In this document: one piece after another, positions 22,699 through 31,720 of the stretch
Layout: each line of letters opens with the position of its first letter
How positions within the stretch are numbered: the stretch's first letter is position 1
NCBI GenBank assembly: GCA_946406115.1
Contig: OX291547.1
Span: 7,631,001 to 7,695,000, forward strand
Origin: Apoda limacodes
Lineage: Eukaryota; Arthropoda; Insecta; Lepidoptera; Limacodidae
DNA length: 64,000 bases
Direction of reading: 5' to 3'
Position numbers and translations under genes: made by a program
The notes under the pieces: generated by a model
Databases searched by the model: none
What the model was told of the DNA's origin: nothing
Seen by the model: the letters and a program-made list of their open reading frames with translations, nothing else

Positions 22699-23229
22699 AT
22701 CTTTTAAATATTTTATATTTAGATAGAGTTTTGCTTCTTAGGTCTATCTTATATTTTCTTGTATTTTTTTGTAAAAACATGCGTTTTGAAAAAAAAAAAC
22801 GCAGATCCTACTGATATTATATACTTGCAACAAGGCTTTGCGTCTTGTATTAGTAAATAGCTTTGCTAACTTTTTTCGTAAGTAGTTACTTGTAGCGGTA
22901 CCGACCATTCCACAGACAGACATTTTGCATTTATCATCAATGCAGAAAAAACAGTTCATTAACAATAGCTACTGGTAACCGACTAGGAGTTAATCTGTAT
23001 GTAAAAAGTTGCGACAGTTGACACAGAGCAGAGGTCGCTCGCAAGGTCCTCTGTAAGGTATGGGCTGTGCTTGACGCATAAATAATTCTACCAGTGATAA
23101 TAATTATAAGGCTAAGCGAGGAATGACACGCAACACACCTATTGGAGGACTTTTGAGAAGGGAGTTCGAGGTAGCTTTCGTTGATAGAAAATAACGAGGC
23201 CAAGTACATGTCATTTGGTTATTGTTTTG
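22699..23229. other. Unassigned sequence
   Basis: Mixed composition with several 60-90 codon frames on both strands and no recognisable motif. Confidence 0.35.
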
Positions 23230-23700
23230 CACACTTTTAAAAAAAAAATATTCAAAATGAAGACAGAAAATTAACAACTAAAATACATACGTAAAAGAAA
23301 GATAATCCATTTAAGCTGCGGTATAGGTTAGACCGAAAAAATACGCCGTTTTTGTGCAAATTTTGTAGCATCTAAAGGATTGAAAAAAAATATATGTTAT
23401 AAAACTTCCTTTTGTCTAGTGTAGTACCTTACTGAATGATTTTCATTTATTGTATTTAATGCAAGAAAAAATCTGGAAGTGACCATTGTTTCAACACTTG
23501 TGCAAATTTTTAAAGCGTGTTTTGCATTTGCTTGTAATGAAAGTTGGTTTAATAAGTCAAAAAATGTAACTACAAAACGGTAATAACGTTAAATTCGATA
23601 CAAAAAATTTAAAGTTTCAAGGCGTCATTACAGTATAAATTACTTAAGAAGTAACGTTAGAATTACAGAAATTAGCTTTCTGGCCTATATCGCTCTCTTA
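23230..23700 (-). repeat. Interspersed repeat shared (inverted) with 60560-61100
   Basis: Read on the minus strand this block shares a long ordered series of words with 60560-61050: TTACAGAAATT.GCTTTCTGG, AATGACGCCT.GAAACTTT, TTCATTACAAGCAAATG, GCTTTAAAAATTTGCACAA and TTTGCATTAAATACAA. The two copies have diverged by many substitutions and indels. No coding capacity is visible, and the family is unknown to me. Confidence 0.7.
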
Positions 23701-23750
23701 ATGCATTTATTGTCCAACGACAACGATCCATACAATAAAGAACGCGAAAA

Positions 23751-24047
23751 ACAAATAATATTTTATCCTATCTTGTGAAAACAAATAATGTTTCATCCTA
23801 TCTTGTGAAAACAAATAATGTTTCATCCTATCTTGTGAAAACAAATAATGTTTCATCCTATCTTGTGAATACAAATAATGTTTCATCCTATATTGTGAAT
23901 ACAAATAATGTTTCATCCTATCTTGTGAAAACAAATAATGTTTCATCCTATCTTGTGAAAACAAATAATGTTTCATCCTATCTTGTGAAAACAAATAATG
24001 TTTCATCCTATCTTGTGAAAACAAATAATGTTTCATCCTATCTTGTG
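23751..24047. repeat. 30-bp minisatellite, about 9.9 copies
   Basis: Nine full units and one of 27 bases repeat the 30-bp unit ACAAATAATGTTTCATCC followed by TATCTTGTGAAA. Units differ by single substitutions (first unit AATATTTTAT; units 4 and 5 end GAAT; one has TATTGTG). Because 30 is divisible by 3 and the unit has no stop in one frame of each strand, both strands stay open (repeating KTNNVSSYLV on plus, RMKHYLFSQD on minus). The open frames are by-products of the repeat and there is no sign of translation. Confidence 0.97.
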
Positions 24048-24454
24048 CTTCTCCTCTGCTTACGTTTTTTTCTTAATTTTATTACAAAACTATATGCCAG
24101 TTTACATATGATACTTGCCAACAAAAGTTCAGTAGACGCTGGTCAATAAAAGGTGACAATATTTCTGAAGGGATTAAATTATAAACACAAACCTCGTATA
24201 CTTATATCGTTGAAATGTGCAGCCAATGCCCATTTATACGACACCCCATTTGCTATTACCACTGGGTCACTGGGTCACATTGACTAATGTGATTTGATGA
24301 CCGTGATTTTCCTTCATTGTTAAGATGAACTCTAGCTTTTGTGAAAATTTTACACTTTTAGAGTATGTCATGTCTTTTTGCGACACCGCTTGGACTCTCA
24401 ATAAATAGTTAAAATTATTAAGCTGGTAACTAATGGGTGGACGGGGAAAAGATT
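24048..24454. other. Unassigned sequence
   Basis: No supportable gene. It leads into the interrupted repeat that hosts the LINE A insertion. Confidence 0.4.
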
Positions 24455-25130
24455 TATAAAAATAAACCAGCCATGTGCGAGTCGGGCTCGGGCACGAAGG
24501 GTTCCGTTCCATTATCTATAAAAACGGCAAAAAAATCTCGTTTTTTGTATGGGAGCCTCCCTTAAATATTTTTTTTTTAATTGAATTATTTATTTTTAAA
24601 GTAAATATATATCTTAATAATCTGTGAATGTTTTATTATTATTTAAATATAAGACGAGAGGGCTGGCTGCTATTTCGCTCAGAGGATAAGTAAGTATTGC
24701 TATCCAAAGAGGAAATGCAACCAATGTTCTGGGTACGATGCCACTCGGGCCTAGTTTATATAATTAATTATTATTTATTTTTTTGATTAATTTTCATAAT
24801 AGTTTTAATTTAGTTTTTAAATATGTTGTTTAGGTTTTAAATTTATTTGTATAATTTAGATTAGTTTAGATTTATATAATTTTAGTTCAATTTTATGTTG
24901 TTAATGTTATTTAAATATTTATTTATATTAATTTAATTATTTATTTTTAATGTGGATATATATAATTAAATATTCTGTGAATATTTAAAACGTCTACCTG
25001 TTGCCGTTATCAATATCGAGCAAAAACGAGCAAATAAAATCACGTTTGATGAATGGGAGCTCCTTAAATATTTTTTTTTTTCTATTTTTTATTATCGTTT
25101 GTTATAGTGGCAACAGAATCACGGTTTTTG
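24455..25130 (+). repeat. GGGTTCCGTA-type repeat, left part, with an internal insert
   Basis: AACCAGCCATGTGCGAGTCGG, AAAAACGGCAAAAAAATCTC, TTTTTTGTATGGGAGCC, TTGCCGTTATCAATATCG and GTTTTTGAGATACAG follow the order of the intact copy at 15838-16268. The copy is interrupted twice: by a block at about 24640-24930 that is flanked by a diverged direct repeat of some 50 bp, and by the LINE A from about 25135. Its right end resumes at 27976. Confidence 0.75.
24640..24930 (+). mobile_element. LINE-like 3' end fragment inside a host repeat
   Basis: One plus-strand frame reads VSIAIQRGNATNVLGTMPLG before a stop. I recall this peptide pattern (IQRGNAASVLGT) from the C-terminus of a lepidopteran LINE whose clade I cannot name. 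An AT-only 3' tail of about 180 bases follows. A second remnant of the same words lies at 31005-31075. It is flanked by about 50-bp direct repeats at 24581-24632 and 24931-24985. Confidence 0.5.
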
Positions 25131-25134
25131 AGAT

Positions 25135-25751
25135 ACAGACTGCCTGCCTGAGGTAGGGCACTGCAAGTACTCGCTCGAATAAGCCACCCGAACAACTAAG
25201 CAGGGCATAGCGAGTACTTGCTCGAATGAGCGGCCCGAACTGGGGAAGTACCTCCACCTTACAGAAAACCGCGGCCATAATAACACTAACATTGAGTAGT
25301 GTTGTGTTCCTGGCGGTGAGTAAGGTTGCCAGAGCTCTTTGAGGATTCGCTGCACGGACAGCGGAGGACCGGCGGTGCTTGTTGCTGTCATACTCGGCAT
25401 AGACGCGGCGTGCTGGTTCGGCGGTCAGGGAGACCTGATGAAACGGCTGACCGCTGGCCGCCCGCAGGTTGAACGGGATCCCGAACCCAGGGATCACTTA
25501 ATCTCCGCCCTGGGAGGCTGATTCGCCAGCCTGTGTAAAGTATCTGAAGTGGTAGTCGTGCCGGAGAAGGAGACCGGAGTGGACCCGGCTACTACAACAG
25601 AGGGGGATCAGGGGCCCTTCCGCCCGCCGTGCCAGCAACCGTATCATCTGTGGCGAGCTTCGGCAGTCTTAGAACCGCACCCTTTGCCCTCTATGCTGTC
25701 TGTGCAGTGAATCCTCATCCTTAGTCTTAGTAACTTTTTTTTATATATATT
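25135..25751 (+). mobile_element. LINE family A 5' untranslated region
   Basis: This GC-rich section starts abruptly where the host repeat text stops. It runs up to the polymerase start and includes GCTGACCGCTGGCCGCCCG and GGAGACCGGAGTGGACCC. It holds short open frames (for example 25339-25521, 60 codons) without recognisable domains or CCHC knuckles. It is probably the 5' leader of the LINE, perhaps with a relic of a first ORF, and it may contain the internal promoter. Confidence 0.6.
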
Positions 25752-27975
25752 ATGGCCAGAAGACAGAAAAAGAAAAGAGTTTGCACAGCGGCTACTCCAT
25801 CCACATATAATGTGGATTTTTGCAACATCAGGGGTATTCACGCAAATCTTAACGCAGTCCACCACCATCTCGAAACTGCGCAGCCGACCGTTCTTTTTCT
25901 AACGGAGACGCAGATATCGTCGCCTTCATAGCCTTGAAGACAGGGACCTGTCGATATTGTGGGTGCGCGTAGATTACGGCGGCCACACTCGTATCTATGC
26001 GTGCCTATACAGGTCTCATAGCGGTGACACGGACGTAACTCGACTCTTCACGCACCTGAGTTTGACGACTGACAAAGTTCTAGAGCAATATCCCACAGCA
26101 GAACTAGTTATTTTGGGAGACTTTAACGCCCACCATCGCGAGTGGCTCAGTTCTCGAACCAATAACTATGCTGGGATATCTGCTCATGAATTTGCTCTGA
26201 CCTATGGATTCTCTCAGCTGGTACTTTCTCCAACGAGAATACCAGATATAGAGGAACATACGAGCTCCTTACTGGACCTTCTGCTGACTACTCGTCCGGA
26301 CGGGTACTCCGTCTCAGTGGATGCGCCTCTTGGCTCCTCGGACCACTGTCTCGTTCGGACTCAAGTGTCATGCACACAACCTGATCCTTCTGGGCCAACT
26401 AACTGGCGTCGTGTGTGGCACTATAAGTCGGCAGACTGGGATGGATTGCGTGAATTTTACGCATCGTACCCGTGGAGGCAGATCTGCTTTAACTCAGAAG
26501 ATCCTGACGTCTGCGCAGCCGCAGTCACTGAGACAATCCTTGCTGGTATGGAATGCTATATTCCTAACCCGCGAGTAGCTGCCGGCGTCAAAAAACGACC
26601 GTGGTTTAATAGGTCTTGCAGAAAAGCTAAAATTCTTAAGCAAAATGCATATGAGGCTTGGACCACGGCTCGTTATAATAAGGATCCGAATATTTCTGAG
26701 TTAAAACGCAAATTAAATGCTGCCTCGAGGTTCAGTAAGAAAGCAACTGCCAGAGCAAAATTCCAATTCATCGGCAAAATAGGTGGGCGACTTGCGAGCT
26801 ATCCTTCTGGGAGTCGTGCTTTCTGGTCGCTAGCCAAAGCTGCCGAAGGGAACTTCTGCCAGTCGTCGTTACCACCACTGCGAAAGACCGATGGTGACTT
26901 GGCCCATAGTGCTAAAGAGAAAGCCGATCTACTGGGCAGTCTCTTTGCCTCGAACTCGAATATGAACGATGAAGGCGCTGTACCACCTACTATACCGTGG
27001 TGCGGTAAGTCCATGCCGGAAATCTCCATAACGCAGCGGGAGGTCAGGCGGGCGTTGCTTTCTCTAGACGTTCATAAGTCGAGTGGGCCAGACGGTATAC
27101 CAGCAGTGGTGCTTAAGCAGTGTGCTCCTGAGTTATGTCCTGTACTCACGCGCCTCTTCGCGCTTTCCTACCACACTAGGCAATTTCCGTCTACATGGAA
27201 GACTGCGAATGTGCACCCGGTGCCCAAAAAGGGCGATAGATCAGATCCATCGAATTACAGGCCTATCGCTATTACCTCTCTCCTCTCTAAGGTGATGGAG
27301 CGTGTGATCAACACACAACTTCTAAGATACCTAGAAGTACACGATCTGGTCAGTGACCGTCAATATGGCTTTCGCCACGGTCGCTCGACTGGTGACCTTC
27401 CAGTGTATCTCACACACCGATGGGCACTAGCCATTGAGAGTCAGGGGGAGGCATTGGCATGTAGCCTGGACATAGCGAAGGCGTTCGATCGGGTCCGGGG
27501 TCTTCTATCGAAGTTGCCATCTTACGGAGTGCCCGAGGGTTTGTGCAAATGGGTGGCTAGCTTTTTGTCCGGCAGACGCATACGAACTGTAGTTGACGGT
27601 AGTTGCTCTGATAGCATGGACATTAATGCTGGTGTCCCGCAAGGCTCTGTGCTGTCTCCTACGCTGTTTCTACTGCATATCAATGACATGTTGGACATCA
27701 ACAACATACATTGCTATGCAGATGACAGTACTGGAGACACTTTTTACACGGGTCGTGCAAACATCCCTCGTTCCGTTGTGGAGGAAAACCGCGGAGAACT
27801 TGTGTCTCAAATCGAGACCACACTGTCCCAGGTCTCTGACTGGGGACGGGTAAACTTGGTCCGATACCCCTGGTGTTGCAAGCGTCCATAGGCTACGGTG
27901 ACCGCTTACCATCAGGCGGGCCGTAAGCTTGTTTGCCACCTTAGTGGTATAAAAAAAAAAAAAAAAAAAAAAAAA
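25752..27975 (+). pseudogene. LINE family A polymerase (endonuclease + reverse transcriptase), internally deleted
   Basis: The frame opens at an ATG (25752) as MARRQKKKRVCTAATPS and enters the endonuclease start VDFCNIRGIHANLN and LFLTETQIS. At about 25915 it jumps frame into RRLHSLEDRDLSILW, which implies a small deletion with frameshift. The following open frame (to 27889) keeps the endonuclease core VILGDFNAHHREWL and LGSSDHCLVR. It also keeps the reverse transcriptase with PKKGDRSDPSNYRPIAIT (about codon 421 of that frame), LDIAKAFDRV (about 503), GVPQGSVLSP and the catalytic YADD (about 585). After LVR it fuses directly to YPWCCKRP, which is the family's last 3' text out of frame. About 0.7 kb of thumb and C-terminal region is missing compared with 20.4-21.8 kb. 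A 25-base poly-A tail ends at 27975. It would need both deleted parts to be active. Confidence 0.93.
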
Positions 27976-28032
27976 GCGAAGTCTTGGTAATAGGGTCCCG
28001 TTTTATACCCTGTGCGTACGGAACCCTAAAAA
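27976..28032 (+). repeat. GGGTTCCGTA-type repeat, right part
   Basis: GCGAAGTCTTGGTAATAGGG, TCCCGTTTTATACCC and GTGCGTACGGAACCC continue the host repeat interrupted at about 25130, which shows the LINE landed in an existing copy. Confidence 0.75.
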
Positions 28033-28093
28033 TAGTTAAAATAAAAACCAGACATCCCAAAACTAAAATTAACTAATAAAAAACAACTATATT

Positions 28094-28250
28094 GTTCTGG
28101 GTGTATTTATGTATGATATTTTTGTATTTACAAAAAAAGAAATATATATGTATTTGTATCTGTTGTCTGGTGACATAAGCAAAATAACTTTGCTTACTTT
28201 GAGGCCAGAAGGCGCTGTGTGTAATGTCCAAAAGTATTTATTTATTTATG
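28094..28250 (+). mobile_element. tRNA-derived SINE, 3' part
   Basis: TATGTATTTGTATCTGTTGTC, TTTGCTTACTTTGAGGCC and AGGCGCTGTGTGTAATGTCC match 37175-37285 closely. The tRNA head is missing (5' truncation). It ends in (TTTA)n. Confidence 0.8.
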
Positions 28251-29195
28251 ATAAAATACATGAGGTGAATACAATAAGAATTTAGAAGGTCATTACGTAG
28301 ATAACACTCGTATTAAATTATACAATATTTTTATATACAGAACACTTAAAAGCATGAAGATAATTATTAGTATGATCAAGTTTAGTGTCTAGAATAAAAT
28401 AATTAAAATTTGCATTAATTTAGTTAAATAGTTTTGCCAGCCCAACAATTACCCAAATTGATTCGATGCCATTTTGGGATTAGATTTAGATAGAGCTTTA
28501 AGATATTTTTGATTTTAATCAATACCAACAAATGGTATAAAATGAACAAAAAAAATGCACCTTTAACTAAGATAAGACCTGTCGGGTAACTGGAAACCTC
28601 ACATTTGCCCTTTGACTTACACTAACGCTAAGTCTCAAAGGCAAACCATCTCTAACTTTGCGAATAATCATTTTTGTAATGCATATTAACAATTTAGTTG
28701 CAGAATGATAAAGGAAATGGCTTTTAAAGTATACATTTTCGGGTTCAAAATCCAGAGACCCTGAAATAAAACTCAAATATTACATTTTTCACCTCTTCAG
28801 CAACAAAAGGGTGGTTTTACTGTTCAAAAACAGTAGGATTTTTTGCTGCGACAAAGTAATGCAACGTTCGAATATTACCTTTATAATATAAACCTTTCGG
28901 ATAATACTAAAAAAACAACGCAACTTTCATAATTTACAAATTTAATAAAAAGAATAACTACATTGCATTTTTTCACTGTTCTTTTTGCATTGTACTTAAT
29001 ATTTATGATAAATAATATCTAATAATAATTAATAGCGTTTCTTTAAAAATGTACCTATGCTTTATTTACGCTAAAAGTGTCACAGAGTAAATTTCTAGAC
29101 GTCCTTCTAAAAAAAAAAAAAAGCGAAGTAGCGTTAAACTAATTACTTATTTTAACCTAAGATTATTTATTTACGTATATATTGTATTTTGTTAA
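28251..29195. other. AT-rich sequence
   Basis: No gene. TACTGTT/AACAGTA at 28818-28838 can form a hairpin, and TTTTTCACCTCTTC at 28785-28798 recurs inverted at 29473-29486. The pair could mark the ends of an element around the Crypton relic. Confidence 0.4.
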
Positions 29196-29363
29196 ATGAG
29201 TGACTCGAGTAACGAAGATATTTTATTAACACGAAAAGAGCTAAGACATCAAGTATCTTATGCTGAACTAAGCTTTTTACCAGAGAAGTCACGTGAAAAA
29301 TATCTTAAAGCATACGAATTGTTCAATAATTGGCGACTTTCAAAAGGTGCTAATGTTAAATAG
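29196..29363 (+). pseudogene. Crypton-type tyrosine recombinase, N-terminal fragment
   Basis: A 55-codon frame from an ATG contains LTRKELRHQVSYAEL and then LPEKSREKYLKAYELFNNWR. The latter matches the N-terminal core-binding pattern of Crypton-like recombinases in insects (L-P-x-KS-x-x-KY-x-x-x-Y-x-x-F-x-x-W). It stops at a TAG just after LSKGANVK, so the rest of the core-binding domain and the catalytic R...H-x-x-R...Y region are absent. A GT within AAAAGGTGCTAA could be a splice donor, which would make this a first exon, but no continuing exon was found. The family match is from memory. Confidence 0.55.
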
Positions 29364-29546
29364 AGAATAGTTGTTAGTATTTGTAAATTATAATACACTA
29401 ATTGCTTAATATGGCCTTCAGTATGTCAGTATGTGTTCCTTTTTTGACTAAGACCTATTTTTTGCACCGGTAGAGGTGAAAAATTGTATGTTTCACAAGA
29501 GAGCAAATTATTTTAGGTATCGTGCCTTTAAATCCCTCGCTGTGCA

Positions 29547-29569
29547 AAGTAGTCTATATTAGACTACTT
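29547..29569. other. Perfect 10-bp hairpin
   Basis: AAGTAGTCTA and TAGACTACTT flank a 3-base loop. The CTACTTCGC word beside it recurs at 29588-29596 and, inverted, at about 29122. It may be the terminal hairpin of a rolling-circle (Helitron-like) or Crypton-derived element; no firm assignment. Confidence 0.5.
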
Positions 29570-29949
29570 CGCTACTTTATACAAGACTACTTCGCTAGCT
29601 CTAGCACTCTTCACAAAAAACAACTTTGTTATTTATTGATGTTGATAACTATTTATTGTTACGCAATCAAATAGAAGAAGAAATCTCGGTATGAGTTTTT
29701 ACAGTTAAGGAACTGAGGATTTCATGACTCTTTTCTAAAAGCGTTGTCAACTCAGCATTTTAGCCACCATCCCTAATGTAAATAATAGCAATCTATTTTA
29801 TAACTCAGCCACAATAATTCATCTTTACACTTTAGTGTGCCTGAAGCCGCGGGTATAAGTTAACTATTTGTAAAAATAAATATTTATCAAAAATTTGCAT
29901 TCGTATGTTTATATATTTAAGAAAATGAGAAAATAACTTATAATAATAG

Positions 29950-30186
29950 CCTTTTCTTAACTCATCACGAGAGAACTTCAGCCGGCTGCAAGAATTTGCT
30001 CACAAATGGTTCAAGATACCCAAAAACAAGCTCCCTGATGTTATAGGCGTTTTGTTTCGTGTATGCCCCAGTAATGGAGAGAGGTATTTTTTCCAAAAAA
30101 AATGTAAGGGACTAATATCAAAAATCTGTAAAGAGTTAAAGATCTCATACTATGGGGAGAGAGCAAGTACCCGGTGCAACTGTTAA
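29950..30186 (+). pseudogene. Coding-like remnant, possibly from a Helitron protein
   Basis: The plus strand is open for 78 codons, without an ATG at its start. It includes RLQEFAHKWFKIPKNKLPD and VIGVLFRVCPSNGERYF. This resembles the segment before the helicase part of Helitron Rep/helicase proteins, where a '..I-G-x-L-x-x-V-x-P-x-x-x-E-R-Y/F' pattern is common. The continuation does not match that family, so either a deletion follows or the resemblance is chance. I treat the identity as tentative. Confidence 0.3.
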
Positions 30187-31004
30187 CATGATATCGGAGG
30201 GGGCATTAGTGGTGTAGACCCCAAAGTTAAACCAATAGGTTTCCGTCAAGAAAAGTCCAATGGCTCTAAAATGGCTGGGAGTTAAAACAAGGTTAGGGCT
30301 CGACAGATAATATCGTTGAGAGCCAAGTACAGGTACAGTACAGGAAAGGCCGCAATAGCCAAGTTTTTTAAACCTTTCGCTACAAAGACAGGTGTATGCA
30401 CTAAACAGAGCTCAAGAGAGAAACAGCCAGTGATATCGTCTAGGATGGTGCTTATTTTTAAAAGCGAAAGTGTGTTTGGGTTTTTAAATAACTTTCTAAC
30501 ATTATAACCAATGGATGAACAGTAACATATATACACTTAATTAATGTAATTGACTATAAAACATCCGGCCATCAAAGAAATACGCGAGTGGAACCACAGA
30601 AATTGCCTAGTGTTACTACAAAATTGCATTTTTTATACCTTATTATTTAAGCCGCAAAACAAAATTGATGTCGTAAATAACTTATAGCATGTAAAAAAAC
30701 CAGATTTCAAAACAGAGTGTGCAATTAATAGGAAATTAGCCGCATTCAGTTCGCACAAAACATAATTTGGGAGCGAAACTGGCTTCGCCGCTAATTTTAT
30801 TTTGCAGACTTGTATAATACCTACTTATCTAAATGACGTACCTAGATATAATTTTTGAAACCAGATCAGAAATCTCGTTACGTCAAAACATTAACGTCAA
30901 ACTTGCTGCTTTAGTACACTGTTGTCATAATTAGTCTTTTAAATGACTATTGCTCACCCGTGGCTTCGCCCGGATAAATAGGGATAAGCACTTAACAAAA
31001 TATT
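30187..31004. other. Unassigned sequence
   Basis: Holds an 84-codon minus-strand frame (30282-30536) without recognisable motif. Around 30955-30975 the text ACCCGTGGCTTCGCCCGG is the end of a common lepidopteran repeat. Confidence 0.35.
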
Positions 31005-31075
31005 GCATTGCAATCCACATCATTTTGGGTACGATGCCAACTGTCAACAATTTATTAGATTAACTTTATTTAGTT
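31005..31075 (+). mobile_element. LINE-like 3' end remnant
   Basis: TTGCATTGCAATCCACATC followed by TTTTGGGTACGATGCC parallels the fragment at 24700-24745. Only about 20 codons are recognisable. Confidence 0.4.
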
Positions 31076-31649
31076 TTGATTGTTTTAGATAACCTAATAG
31101 ATAGTTATTGAATTATAGCTGACAAAGGAGGTACTGTATCGACCCCCCCTTTTATATGAATATAAATAATAATTTAAAATGTTTTATGCAACATCGAAGC
31201 CCACACTATCATTTAAACGTGAGAAAGTAAATAAATCTATATAAATATTGATGTAGATAATTATTTTATTTTGGCCAAGCGTGATCATCAAAAGTGGTAG
31301 GACCCGAAAACCGTTGTGTTAAATAAGTAGTAAACCCAGTTGTTTTAGAGGTACGTCAGAGTAATATAGCAATCAATAGTATACCAAATAAGCGTAAAAT
31401 AAATTAATCGAGAAAATAAAAATAGCTAAATCAACGATCATAAATAATGCCTACTTTTGAATTTTCACCATTTCTTAAGTCGGCACAAAATCTTAATAAC
31501 GCAAATACTCGAATATCAAAACTAAAGGACACAAGTACTAAAGAGTTAAATGATTTTTCTGTCATCCCTACACAAAGGAACCCTAATTTAGGCTACTTCC
31601 ACATTTAAAAGTAAAATACATACGAATGCTAACTCCATTCGTTTTGTAG

Positions 31650-31720
31650 AGTGGGAACTAGGTAGCTAAGCGTTCAGGACTTGCGACCTGAAAGTAGGTT
31701 TAAGAGGCGCCCCCTTACGA
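31650..31720 (+). other. Degenerate tRNA-like segment
   Basis: GGTAGCTAAGCGTTCAGG (A-box-like) is followed by ACTTGCGACCTGAAAGTAGG and GGTTTAAGAGGCG. It resembles a tRNA-derived SINE head with a decayed B box. Arms do not pair well enough for a functional tRNA. Confidence 0.35.

Noticed and set aside
23775..24149. 124-codon repeat protein
   Set aside because: The frame exists only because the 30-bp minisatellite unit is a multiple of three without stops; there is no start context or flanking domain.
25957..27891. A 644-codon open frame that looks like an intact gene
   Set aside because: It starts from a TTG inside the endonuclease of a LINE and ends out of frame after a 0.7-kb deletion. It is a transposon relic, not a host gene.
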